Source: Casuarina equisetifolia (Eukaryota > Streptophyta > Magnoliopsida > Fagales > Casuarinaceae). From it: 64,000 nt of DNA. The notes under the pieces were generated by a model that was not told the DNA's origin, did not search any database, and saw nothing but the letters and a program-made list of their open reading frames with translations. The translations under genes were made by a program, and so were the position numbers. The DNA lies in NCBI GenBank assembly GCA_028551475.1, contig CM052356.1, forward strand, positions 20,611,884 to 20,675,883, written 5' to 3'. Positions 23,646 through 35,697 of this stretch are shown here, piece after piece (within the stretch, counting starts at the first letter, position 1; each line of letters opens with the position of its first letter).

Positions 23646-26600
23646 ATGTCGTCCGTCAAACATCCCCAGGTCATCACATGCAAAGGTTTCATTTCGAGAT
23701 CCCTTTTCCTTCTCTCGATATGTCTTGTTACTTTCATCATGCGAGGAGCAGATTCGTAATAGTTTTCATTTGTATAATCCTTTCTTTTCTTGGATTGAGA
23801 ACTTGCAAGTACGCTCACATGTAATGCATATATGTATTGAAAAAAGCTGCTGTGGCATGGGGAGCTGGAGAGCCATTAGTGATGGAGGAAGTTCAAGTGA
23901 GTCCGCCTCAGCCCATGGAGATTAGGATTAAAGTTGTCTCCACATCTCTCTGCCGCAGCGATATCACCGCTTGGCAATTCCACGTACTTACTCTCTTCTT
24001 ACTCTGTTTACTTGTTGTCATTTCCATATTACGTTGCCAGTCGTTGAGCTGTTAGTTTAAACCTAGTATTTTGCACGCAGTTAAACGCGGTAGTGTATGT
24101 CTCTGAATTTTTTGTGAAGAAATAATGCAAGTGGCGTTCCTTGGTGGGGAGACACTAGTACTGGTTGGTTGTTATGAGAATGAGATAACGTCTAAAATAA
24201 TATCCATTTGAATGTACGCTGCTCCACTCTCACGTCCATTCCAGTAAACATTAACAAGGTTCTACCGTTTGTAATTTTTATGACAAAATTGTGGCACTTG
24301 GATTTTCCGAGACACAATAATGGCCCTGCTACTAGGGCCGGAAAAATGCCTTTCCTCAAGAAGGACAATGATCATTTGATAATTCGATTTAGGACCTGCC
24401 TTTTATGGTGAAATTTTCCTAAGATGGCTATGACCTCGAGCAGTTCACGTAAAAACGTCCCATTTGTTTACCCTATTGCAGTCTTTTGATTTTAGAGGAG
24501 TGGCTGATGTACAGCTGAAGGCACGGTTCCGTGCAATTGGGGACATGGACAACAAGAGTTGGCACATTGCAGAAACGGGGCCCTGCTTTTTAACTACTAG
24601 TGTTCAATAGCACTCTGGGAGCTGTTTTTGCATCCTTTACTGATCCATGAATTTGTTCTCTAGAAGGGTAATAGACTGCAGGGGAGAACAGTAACAGACA
24701 TGGATGATGCCTTTGTTAAAGAACAATGCTGAGAATGTTCACCTGGTTTCTTTCAGCAAGATCAGCATCCTTGAAATGTTTGCCACATAGCAGTAGGGGA
24801 GTAGAAGGGTTTGATGACTTGCATTTCATTGAAACGATTGTTTAGAAAGGTCAATCCACATTTTTCATGTCTAAATCTCTCGTATGACCTAACTTTTCTT
24901 GGACATTAGTTAATGTTATTCCATTTCCAATTTTAGGATATTTGGCATTTTATGGTTTTAGGATATTAAAAAGGGGTGCTCAAGTCTTGCTTGAAAATCC
25001 CATTCATAAGGAAGAAAGATCTACCCACACTTGAGTCGACTTGTAGGTAGGATTAGGCTTTCTAACGTAGGAACCTAATCTCAAGATAACAACTACTGCA
25101 ACTGCTTACTAGACATTACCAAGAATTGTTACTTGAGACATAATTACTAATTACTAGAAAATCTAGGTTAATATCTTAATTACTAGAAATCAGAAAAATT
25201 AAAATTAGATTGGAAGTTCGTTATTGCTTGTTTTATTGGGTGATTGAGATATATGGATGTACAAGTTAATCCATGTATCAAGGAATCAGCCAAACATAAA
25301 GGGCTAAAGAAAGTTACAAGAGAATACACTATTAACGGGTTGAACAGAATGGAATTAGTATCTTGTTTGCCTTTCAAAATATACCATTGTCTGGGAAGCT
25401 TCCAATAAGAGAGAATTTTGTCATATTAATCCCCAAGTAGTCTTAAGGATGGAATGTCTTAAAATGATGTCTTATCTGTTACCATGTGGAAGCTGAAGCC
25501 ATAGTTGATAAATTAATATATGTTAGCTCTCTGTCGCTTTATCTTGTACTTCACACACTATTACTCTGTTATTGGTTCATGGGGGAGGCAATGTTCTTAG
25601 AGGCTGACAAAACATTCTTTTTTGTGCAGACTATATTTCCTCGAATATTTGGCCACGAAGCATCAGGGTGAGGCCCACTTATTCCTTGGTGATTTGATTG
25701 GTGATACTTACACATGGATGATTACAGTTTAATTAGAAAAAAAGCGATGGAAAGAAGCATTTAGATATTTGTTTACTCTCCAGAAAACTAATTGAGTGTG
25801 GAAGGGGTTACTAATTTTGCTAAATCACCAAAAAGGCCTAATTTGTTCTTTGAATGTCTATAGTGGTTATAAAATCAAATAAGCCTGTTATTTTTCCAAC
25901 TGTACTATACCCGTGAAGTCTATGGGTACGTATGTAAACATAAGTACACACGTAATTCTAAAAGTATTACATGATTTGTTCTTAGTTCTTGTGATCTCAA
26001 CTCTACATATGAGCTGGGTTCTATCCATTTCAGAGGCAAGAATGTATTGAAGTAATCACTTCCCCCAGAATTTTAATTTCAGAGTTTGAAGGGAAGTAAT
26101 TCCTCAAATTGGGATCAGACCTTGATTTCGAATCTTTTCAGGAGGTTGACATCTTTCGCACCTAATTACATCCACAGCAGGCTACCACTGAAAACTAAAA
26201 ATAATAATAAAAAACATAATTTTGTCCTGTCTGCATCAAAAGGTTCCATTTTTTTGGGCCACAATTAAGTTCTTCAAGTACCATAAAATTTTATTGATTG
26301 ACTTGCTCATATTGTTCGTATGTCAATAAATAGACCTATATACTGGATGCTAACTGAGTGGAAGACAGTAATGCTTTGTGTTAAGCATAGGATACATAGT
26401 ACGTCATGTAGATATCAATGATTGGACTTAGGTGAAGAGACTGCAAATGTCTTATCAGGTTTGTAGACTAAATAGCATGAGAATGATCAGTCCAATTGTT
26501 CCCATAACGTGATAGCTAGCTACACTTCTGTAAATGCTCGCTACACATATGATTTGGCTAGGAAATGGTTTCTGAACTATTTGCTAGTAGCACTTCCGCA

Positions 26601-29100
26601 GGATTGTCGAGAGTGTGGGGGAAGGAGTGACTGAATTTGAAGAGGGTGACCATGTCCTTGCAGTATTTATTGGAGAATGCACGAAATGCAGACACTGTAG
26701 ATCAGGCAAAAGCAACATTTGTGAAGTACTGGGACTAGAAAGAAGAGGTGTAATGCATAGTGATCAGACAACACGCTTCTCAATAAATGGAAAGGCTATT
26801 TATCACTATTGTGCAGTTTCAAGTTTCAGTGAGTATACTGTGGTACACTCCGGATGTGCCGTAAAAGTGAGTTCTCTCGCACCTCTGCAGAAAATATGCC
26901 TTCTGAGTTGTGGAGTAGCTGCAGGTAAAATTTTCAATCATTGATAATGCCATTAAGTCATATGTTGCCATAAGCGTTTTTCTTTCTTTTCTTTTAGCGC
27001 ACATCTCTTTGTTTTAAATATCACATATGCAGCAAAAGTCTGCAATTTTCCTTGATTTAGAGGGAAAAGGAAAGTTAATATATTAGATAGGGAGAGGGAG
27101 CGAAGTACTTTGTTAACAGAATCAGATCAGCCACTATAGACACAATCTTATCCTAATCAGCCAACCTTGGCAAGAAAGACTAGTTTTTTACCACTGTAGG
27201 TTGATAGGCAGATCTCAAATTGTTCTTACAGTCATTATAAAATCAGCTAGTACAAACATGTTTGTTTTACAATTTCCTTATAAAAGAAGAAAGTTTTCTC
27301 CTTAATCATTACATTTCCCCAACCCAAGACATGCATGCTAAATACAAACATATTTATTTTCATATGTTTGTGCGTACTCTTCTGTTATGGATCCAAGTTG
27401 TCTGCAATTGAGAAGGATTCTCCAGTGTAACTATACAATCATTTAAAGGGAAAGAAATGATAGAGAGTTCCATACATGCATACAGTATACATATGCTACT
27501 GTGGGTGTAAGGAGTTGTTACCACAATACTTAACAATGGGATTGTATTATTAGGTTTGGGTGCAGCCTGGAAAGTTGCTGATATATCTAAAGGATCATCT
27601 GTGGTTATTTTTGGACTTGGAACATTAGGCCTTTCTGTGAGTATAAAAGTGCTTCTTATCTGTATCCTCCAATAAGTAAATGGTGATGAGCTATTCTATC
27701 ACAATTCTCATCGGTAATGCTTCTCGCTAAGTAGGTTGCACGAGGTGCTAAAATTCGGGGGGCATCACAAATTATTGGCGTGGACACTAATCCTGAGAAG
27801 GCTGAAAAAGGTATCGGGGCGTTTGCTCTTTACTATTCTGATCCTGGGGTTTGAGCCGTTACAAATTCAATGTTGGTGCTGATGTTTACTTACTGATGCA
27901 GCAAAAGCTTTTGGTGTAACAGAGTTTCTCAACCCAAATGACTCGAATGAACCTATTCAACAGGTTATAAAAACTAAGCAGCAACTATCAGACATTTAAT
28001 TTAATTTTTTAAATAAGGGATATACAATAAATTATGATACAGAGAGCATTAAGAAACCAAATTGTGAATTGATTGGTAAATTTCATTCAGGTCATTAAGC
28101 GTCTCACTGGTGGAGGGGCAGATTACTCATTTGAATGTATTGGTGATACTGGAATGGTGAATACTGCATTGCAGTCATGTTGTGATGTAATCCTCTCTAT
28201 CTCCCATTTAATCATGCTATTTTAAGAAAGTTTTGTTGATTGAACTTCACCTGAACATCTATTTATCCTTTTTGTTTCTTTTTAGGGCTGGGGTCTGACT
28301 GTTACACTTGGTGTACCTAAAGAAAAGCCAGAGATGAAAGCTCACTATGGACTATTTATTACTGGGAGAACATTGAAAGGATCTCTATTTGGTGGATGGA
28401 GACCTAAGTCCGATCTTCCCTCATTGGTAGACATGTACACAAAGAAGGTAAGCGGCTATGAAAAACTTTGGCTTTATATATTGACGAATTTGTCATCATT
28501 TGCATGTTGGACATGTTATCTGCAATGTCTCCCTTTCTATCTAAGATTGTTCAAAGCGTCAGATCTTTCTGGGCACCTGCCTAGCGAGGAAACATGTAAT
28601 CTTTTTCGCCATTCTAGGCACTGGGAGTGACACTGCAGTGGAATGCTCAGGAGAAAACCTAAAGATGTGTAGGTCATACCTAATGAAGTTTATAAGATCT
28701 TTTTTCTTCCTCCCTTTTTGGACGATTGCCTGGGTAATCAATAAGACCGGGTACTCTGAACTGGGCCTTAAGAATTTGTACACAACAAAGAAACTATATT
28801 TAGTAGCTCAAGAATTTGAAAGAGTCCTTCCTGACGTGCTTTCTATGAATAAATATGCATTTGCAGTTGCAATTTTTTCCTTTGAATTTTGACCCTCACG
28901 GGAGTTTTGTCCATGCTCGTAATCTGCCAGATCGTTGTTAATTTTCATGTTTTCATTTTTCTCGACATATAATTTGCCTGCAGGAAATTGAGATTGATGA
29001 CTTCATTACTCACAATATAGCGTTCGAAGATATCAATGAAGCTTTTGATCTAATGAAAGAAGGAAGGTGTTTGCGTTGTGTCATCCACATGCAAAAGTAG
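23646..29100 (+). CDS. Zinc-dependent alcohol dehydrogenase-like protein
   Basis: Ten exons: 23,646-23,685; 23,847-23,983; 25,630-25,667; 26,602-26,924; 27,554-27,636; 27,735-27,810; 27,902-27,963; 28,091-28,186; 28,286-28,447; 28,984-29,100. All introns are GT-AG and join in frame to 377 residues, the usual length of plant ADH-like proteins (At1g64710 / At5g42250 group). Catalytic zinc ligands are Cys49 (SLCRSD), His68 (GHEASG) and Cys175 (LLSCGVAAG). Structural zinc cysteines are 98, 101, 104 and 112. The Rossmann motif GLGTLG is at 200-205, and Asp224 (IIGVDTN) points to NAD+ rather than NADP+. It should oxidise alcohols or reduce aldehydes in the cytosol; the substrate is unknown. The first exon ([13 protein letters not shown]) was chosen because the frame of exon 2 is closed upstream by a TAA at 23,822, and splicing from 23,685 restores the conserved ITCKAAV start. 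No disabling mutation is seen. Confidence 0.92.
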
Positions 29101-30067
29101 CTTTGTTTGCATCAGAGTTCATAAAGACAAACATTGGATTGGGCGCATTTGAGCATCTGATATGCTTCTTTTTTCATTGTTTTAATGTATAAGCGGTTAC
29201 TGTGGACCAGCATTCGAAGCTAATACTCTCAACACCTACTTCTACTATAGCAACTTTGAATCCAAATTTTATAGCAAATATTCGCTTTGTCTAGCAAACC
29301 GCAACTCTCCTTGTAATCAACTGCTCGTGCCCTGACCGTGTGAATGCTTATTTTTTGTAGTGAGAGATTTAAATGTTGAACCTAAGACTTTTTAGTTTCA
29401 TCGTAGTTGCCAACTGAGTCACATACCTTTCGATCTTTCATTTTTCTTTTTATTCGTAGAAGACCTATCTACGAAGCAGGTTTGCTTGATGAGAAGGCTC
29501 GTCGATGTATTTAGCTGGAAGGAACAATGAAAAGAAAAAAGGGATAGAGATGTTCCAATCACACCACTGGTTGCTGGCACAAATCGCACGGGTAAGGATG
29601 AGTTTCATGAGTTTCGCTTATTCATCAACAAAAGGAAAAAAGAAAAGGTAAAAGCAAAATTCTCATAAGAATCTATGCGTGGCTTCATTGAGTTAAAATT
29701 GCATGATTTTGTAAAAGGGAAGTTTGCTTTTGCTTTTACTTTTACTTTTTGCTTCTTCTTTTATCATTGAAGTCATAGAAATTGAGCCATTAAAAGCAAA
29801 CAAGTAAGTAAATAAAGGGGAAGGCGGTTTCAATGAGAAGAAGAAGAGAGAGCATGTTGGCAGAGATGACTTCCAAGTGAAGCTGCCTGTGCCTTTGACG
29901 ACATCGGACTTGGACTAACAACTTAAATTATCTTATTTTACTCCATTGGTTTTGCCAATATCTCCATTTTGTGCTTCTGGTATGTATCCTAATGGTATTT
30001 GGAATAGAATTTGATCTCAGAATTTAACTCTTCAACACCTAATTTTGAAAGCTAAGAAAAGTTGCAT

Positions 30068-30091
30068 GGTCAACATATCTTTAGACACGTG
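30068..30091. promoter_or_regulatory. W-box core and G-box/ABRE word in the NHL6-like promoter
   Basis: GGTCAA (reverse complement of the W-box TTGACC) is at 30,068-30,073 and CACGTG within ACACGTGCC is at 30,086-30,091, about 350-375 bp before the start codon. A second GGTCAA is at 30,320-30,325. WRKY factors bind W-boxes, and bZIP/ABF factors bind ACGTG words. NHL genes are typically induced by pathogen, ABA or osmotic stress, so the words fit, but short motifs also occur by chance. Confidence 0.35.
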
Positions 30092-30381
30092 CCATCTTTC
30101 CATTGCACAGTTTAGGCCACGTTTTGCACGAAACCTACTTTACGAGAAATATCTGAAGGAAGTGAACAGGAGGAACTCCCGATGTAGCTGAACCACCTTC
30201 ATTTGCTGGGGGCTTTGTTTATGTTGTTATTAGGTGAGGAAGGTGAGCTTCAAAGCATAAAGTTCCTCCTTCCAGGGCACCAATCAAAGGTATCCCACCA
30301 AAGCAACAGCAAGAAAGAAGGTCAAATAAGTAAAGCCTGACATATACCTTTACAAACCCTTCTCAATCCACGTTTCTGCAG

Positions 30382-30408
30382 ATGAACAGCCCTGCAGAAG
30401 AGGTGTGA
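30382..30408 (+). other. Possible short upstream ORF before the NHL6-like gene
   Basis: An ATG at 30,382 opens an eight-codon frame (MNSPAEEV) ending in TGA at 30,406-30,408, 33 bp before the NHL6-like start. If the transcript starts upstream of it, the uORF could lower translation. The transcript start is not known from sequence. Confidence 0.3.
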
Positions 30409-30441
30409 ATTCGTTGAGGCAGAAGAAGAACGTCTACACCA

Positions 30442-31191
30442 ATGGCGGAAAACCAAAGAATTCATCCAGTAGTGGATGTGGAAGCCCCACCGACAGCTCC
30501 TCTTGTGCCTCCCGGCTCATCGTTATCGGAAAGGAATAATACAGTCCGTCGACCTGGTCCCATCCAGCAGCGTGCAATTCCTGTGAGCCATGCGAAGCCA
30601 CCAAAGAGAGGAAGTTGTTGCTGCAAATGCGTATGTTGGATAATAAGCCTCCTCCTTCTCCTAATCATTATAGTTGGAGCAACTGTCGGTATTCTATACC
30701 TCGTCTTCAAACCAAAACTTCCCTCATACTCGGTTGATAGCTTGAAGATTAGTAGCTTAGGTCTGAGTTCTGACATGTCCCTATATGCTGAGTTCGACGT
30801 GAAGATCACAGCCTACAATCCAAACGAGAAAATCGGAATTTACTACGAGAAAGGAGGCCGGCTGAGCGTGTGGTACGACAACGCTAAACTTTGTGATGGG
30901 TCACTGCCAAAGTTCTACCAAGGTCACCAAAACAAGACACAACTGCACATTGCCTTGACTGGCGAAACGCAGTCCGGAAGCACTTTGTTGACGGCCCTCC
31001 AGGAGCAACAACAAACCGGACGCATTCCCTTGGATCTTAAGGTTGACGCACCGGTAGCCATCAAACTTGGGAAGTTGAAGCTGAAGAAGATCAGGGCGTT
31101 GGGGAAGTGCCTCTTGGTCGTGGATAACTTATCTGCCAACAATGCCATCAGCATTAAAGCTAGTAATTGCTCTTTCGGAATGAAGCTTTGA
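30442..31191 (+). CDS. NDR1/HIN1-like protein (NHL6-type, LEA_2 family)
   Basis: Single exon, 249 residues. The N-terminal 60 residues are Pro-rich and cytosolic, ending in a basic, Cys-rich stretch (KPPKRGSCCCKCVCW). One membrane segment follows (about 66-90, Leu/Ile/Val-rich). The rest (about 100-245) is the LEA_2 beta-sandwich of the NHL family, with AEFDVKITAYNPNEKIGIYY carrying the family NPN motif and a potential N-glycosylation site (NKT). NHL proteins sit in the plasma membrane with the LEA_2 domain outside and act in pathogen and ABA/osmotic stress responses; I infer the same here. No break is seen. From codon 101 on, the gene and its 3' flank also exist as a broken second copy near 50.7 kb and 57.2-58.5 kb. 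Confidence 0.92.
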   Translation: MAENQRIHPVVDVEAPPTAPLVPPGSSLSERNNTVRRPGPIQQRAIPVSHAKPPKRGSCCCKCVCWIISLLLLLIIIVGATVGILYLVFKPKLPSYSVDSLKISSLGLSSDMSLYAEFDVKITAYNPNEKIGIYYEKGGRLSVWYDNAKLCDGSLPKFYQGHQNKTQLHIALTGETQSGSTLLTALQEQQQTGRIPLDLKVDAPVAIKLGKLKLKKIRALGKCLLVVDNLSANNAISIKASNCSFGMKL

Positions 31192-32161
31192 ATTTTTTTT
31201 TTTATCTTTCAGATTTTTCTTATGTATTACATGTTCTTTCTGTTGCAACTTGATTCTTACATAGTGTTGTTAAGTATTGTATCAATAATATTTGCATATA
31301 TACATACATATATTCTTAAATCACATTTCATTGAACATTTATCTTTAATAGCTCAAGTTGGCTTAAAATTATGCACATGATATCTTTCCAGTGAAGAAGT
31401 ATCACCTAACCAATTAATATCTTGGTTTAGCCTACTGTAATAAAATTTTTATAGAAATTATTAAAACCTAAATCATTCATGGTTTTCGATTGAGTGATTT
31501 GATTATGAAATAAAAGATACTAGTGTAAGAGACCATTAGGAAGGTAACTTCCTCTTAATCGAAAGGCGTAATAATTCCTTCGATAGTTTGTACTTTTTCA
31601 AATTATTTTGTGATTATAAAGACGATGACCAATTGAATGTGCCTTTTGTACCGTTTCATATGAGTAAAGATCGTCTGCATGTGCGACCAAAACAAACGTT
31701 TTGATGAGGTAAATAAAGTAAATTTTACTTTTAACAATAAAAGAATTAATAGACTAAAACTAAAAAAAAAAAATTAAAATATAGTTGAAATGACGAAATA
31801 TTCTCTCCTGCAAGTGACCTCAGCCTTAGAACAGTTTTTTATTCTGGCCGTGTTCGACCCTACATGTCAGATTCCCAAGATCAGGCGCACCAAACTCACT
31901 TGCAGGCATTGCCCGGTGGAAGCAAAATTTTAAAATTAATATTGGTTTTTTTAAGTTATGAATAGTCCATATTCATGATAATAATTTTTTTTACATGAAA
32001 TCAGCACATTCTTATTCCCACTGCATTGCTTATTGGGAACATCTACATTCGGGGCTAAAAGCATTAGTGCATAAGATGCAACCTCAAGAAGAATTGCTTC
32101 CAGTAAAGCTCTATTCAAAGATCCCATGACATGCGTTTGTCCATGAGGCATGGAGCCTTTG
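30742..32161. repeat. Left copy of a ~1.4-kb direct duplication (NHL6 3' part plus flank)
   Basis: The sequence from codon 101 of the NHL6-like gene to 32,161 matches 50,719-50,759 joined to 57,166-58,500, with about 70 bp missing in the right copy near 58,010 and scattered base changes. Homology stops at TGGAGCCTTTG (32,151-32,161), where the right copy continues as native flank and the left copy enters unrelated DNA. Confidence 0.9.
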
Positions 32162-35100
32162 TCCATGAAATAGTTATTCCCAATCTTGGATGAAACAGAG
32201 TTTATTAACCAAGATAGAATTACAAGATTACATTTATCTCAATGGCTTCCCTTCACATTATCATCAGATGGGCTTAGGAGGTTTCCATTCACTAAATCAA
32301 ACCTCTCTCATGAACCCAAGGCAATCTGCACGTTCCTCCTCCACGATGTAAAATTGGCAAATCCAGTGAGCAGCTGAGGGACTGAAATGGCGATGGAGAC
32401 ATCATCTAAATCAAGCAACAACATATCTATTGCCTCCAATAGGCTAGAAGCTTTCGACAAGCTGGATTTATCATCCATGGTGATAGATTCATCAAAAAAC
32501 AAAAGAGATAGGGCAAAGAGAAGAATCGGATCTTCACTAGATTTTACAACCTGAGTTAGGCATATGGGTAAGGTAGTACTTCTTTGATGGCTTTTTACAT
32601 TTGTCAAAACGACAATATGGATATTAACACTAGTCATGAAGAAAAAATGGATGCAAAAGCTACAGAAGTTCAAGGTTTCATTTATGGTGGGATTCGGTGC
32701 AAAATTACTTTAAAATCTTATCCCCAAACTTAGATTAAAGGTTTTCCAGTGGAGATATGGAATCAGCTTATCCTCTTATGAAGGATGATTTGCCTTTGAT
32801 TTCAAACAAGCAGTATCTATTTGATGAGGCTGTTGGTTTTTCCTCTCTAAACATTACTGATGAACTTATGGATTCTTCATGTAGAATACTTTTGGATATG
32901 TGTTCCCATGAAACCTTGTTTGATGTCCCAAGCATAGTGATGTTGAATGGCTAAGGATCACTCGACCAAATTTCCATGAGAAGGTTAGTGGGGATGACCA
33001 CAAACTCAATTGGAAGTTTGTTGTTGAAGGTGGTTTTGGTGTATATGCTCATATTGCATTTGTACAAAATGCCAAGTAAGATTTTGAAATTGAAACTAAC
33101 CACCCAATCACAAAGAAGACAATATTCTTGTAGACTCTAAAATTTCACCTTAGACAAAGACATACAAGTGCAAAATCAATAAGGAAGACAGAGTGGAGTC
33201 CTTCATTTTACTTAATTAAAAAACGATTGGCTCTCTTGCCCATATAGCAAAGCCCTAAAGTTGGCATTAAGATGGTCCTATAGCCTTTCTCAAGTAACAT
33301 TCCTCCCAAGAGGCAATTGAACGATTTAAAGTTTCAGAGGACATCTTATATTCATAAAAGTAATAGTCTTATGCCAAAGCATGCTTCTATGTCTCCTCAA
33401 TAATAACCCTCTCATTGTCTGGTTCATCTATATGTCAAGCTACCTATTCTAGTTTACAAGAATCAAATAAGAACATAGAATATCACAACAAGGTTGGTGT
33501 TATTGATCTAAAAAATATTTTAATGTTGGGAATCCATACAACCCTTGAAAGGCCTAAGACACCACTGTTACTTAGTGGTACCAAATCATCTACTCACATT
33601 ACTATTTCTTCCAAGTAAAATACATCCTCCCCATTGGCAGAAAGTCCCAATGGTTGTAGTGAAACTACATCAAATTCTTTGAATTCTATTGAAACTAACA
33701 ATTTGTTGGATAGTGTTGGCATTCCTTTGAAGATCTTTAAAAATCTAGTTGGCACTTCAAATAATTTCGAAAACCAGGCTGAACTAAATGATAGGAGCAT
33801 GACATTTTTAACATGAGGAGGATAATATATCTAAAGTGCAAATCCAATCAGCTTGTTGCAACTTCTAACCCTTCTGATCTTTCTGTAGATTCTGGTAAAT
33901 AACAATCAACCAGCCTCTACTGGCCATTAAAATTGACTTACCAAGGCTTCCTTGGAAATATCAAATCAAAAAGTTAATTGTCATGCCGAATGACCTTTTA
34001 AACTCATTTGTTGAATTGGTTCCTAACGTTATTTCCAACAAAAACTTTAGTATGAAATGGTTATATAAGGGTATGTTTGAGGAACTTATTAGGCATTTGC
34101 TTTATTGTTATAAACAATCATATTCCAAATCAACCCATACTTGGTGGTACATATAACCAAGGCTAATTTTGTGTCACGATCATTGATAAGTTGCTGTTTT
34201 CTATGCTGGATGAAGTTAAAGACAAAGTTCTTAGCTAAATTTTGAGAGTGAAGAATAGAAAAATTTTGTTCAATAATATATTCCACCTTGCCTTTTTTGT
34301 TAAGCCCTTACTCACCCCACATTGTCATTTTCCTCTTATGTGCGATGTAAGCAGTCGGAGTTTTGATTTTTACTAACCATTATTTCTGTTTTTTCTTTTT
34401 TTTTTCTTTTTCAGATAACAAGTCTATGTTTTGTTATGCATTTCACGTTGGAAATTCATCATCCTTGATCAAAAGAAATTTACGTACATGCATTGTATGT
34501 CTTTTTCTTTTTTTGGAATTCCGTTTAATTATTTCTTAAGATGACCTATAAGCCAAATGTTGCCCATCTCCGCATGATTTAATTCCTCTAGATACCTTAT
34601 TTTTGTTTAAACATTTTTGAAATATTTCTCATCTTATTTTGTGGACCATTTGTTGATTACTAATTTGAAATATCATTTCTTCCTTCTTGTCATATTTGGT
34701 ACACTTCAAATATGTAGTTTTGTGTGGTGCCTACTTTTTTGTGGTAATTTTCACTGAATGATATCCACAACTACCTCTTGAGCATGTTACAATTTTTAAT
34801 GTGCTTTGTAAGGAGGAATTTGGAACTTTGGCATGGAAAGATAGATTGGTTTGTTTTAGCATGATTGATTATAATAAAGAAGCTTAATTTAGGTTTTCAT
34901 TTGTAGTGGTAGCAAAAACATGTAAACCTATAAAATTGTCTCTCATGTGCATGCTTTGTGTCATGCAAGCCTTGAAAAATGATTTTGTTTATTTAGATCA
35001 TCATGTCTTACCTTAAATAACTTAGTCAGCTAGCTTAGTAATGGGTTCAACACCTTGTATGCATAAGTAATGTGCATGAGCAGGGTACATGCATTGTAAT

Positions 35101-35697
35101 ATAAAATAATTTTTTTTTTAAAAAAAAGTCTTACATTATTGTTTTACTTGGAAAAAAGTCATGGAAAAGTTAAAATACCATGCATAATTCCTTACATTTC
35201 TCATCTACCTAACCTAAAAATAGAAATAAAAGAATAAAGAAAGGCCATAGAAGCTTGCTTTTAGGCTACAATCCTAATTAGTTGGGCAATGCCTAACTAG
35301 TCTATTTAATCCAACATTACTCTCAAGCCCTTGTAGAGCCTATCAAGAAGAGATTTCTTAACTTATAAATTCAAAATTTACCAACCATGGGGGAAGAGAT
35401 AAAGCCACCAAACATAATGGTAGATACAAGATGAAACTAGCTTTCTTATTCTACATGGAAAAATAATTGTTGTTTCTCAAGTGTAGGATGTTGATTACAT
35501 GCAAATTGTACAAAAACATATACATGTTTGGTGTTTTATTGTGTAAGGGTAGGGGAAGAGCAACATTAGAAGAAACAAAGCAACTCTAGACAAATCCAAT
35601 ATGTACATCTAAAACCAAATAAAGTTCAAGTGTATTTCTCATACAATCAAACCAACCTATGGCTACATATTGATATAGATAGCTTTGTACCACAATA
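32162..35697. other. Decayed repeat-like DNA, no intact gene
   Basis: Between 32,360 and 33,850 there are several broken open frames on the + strand, for example 32,757-32,954 and 33,634-33,816 (Ser/Asn-rich), suggesting a degraded protein-coding element. I see no reverse transcriptase, integrase or transposase motif, so it stays unclassified. From 33,900 to 35,697 nothing is recognised. Confidence 0.4.

Larger units (their letters stand above)
29101..30441. other. Intergenic region with the NHL6-like promoter
   Basis: No gene is seen. Purine-rich tracts (GAAAAGAAAAAAGG-like) lie around 29,520-29,660. The right-hand 400 bp contains stress-type promoter words and a short upstream open frame before the NHL6-like start. 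Confidence 0.5.

Noticed and set aside
32308-32673. 121-codon minus-strand open frame
   Set aside because: No domain recognised. The opposite strand also has readable broken frames, and it lies in decayed repeat DNA.
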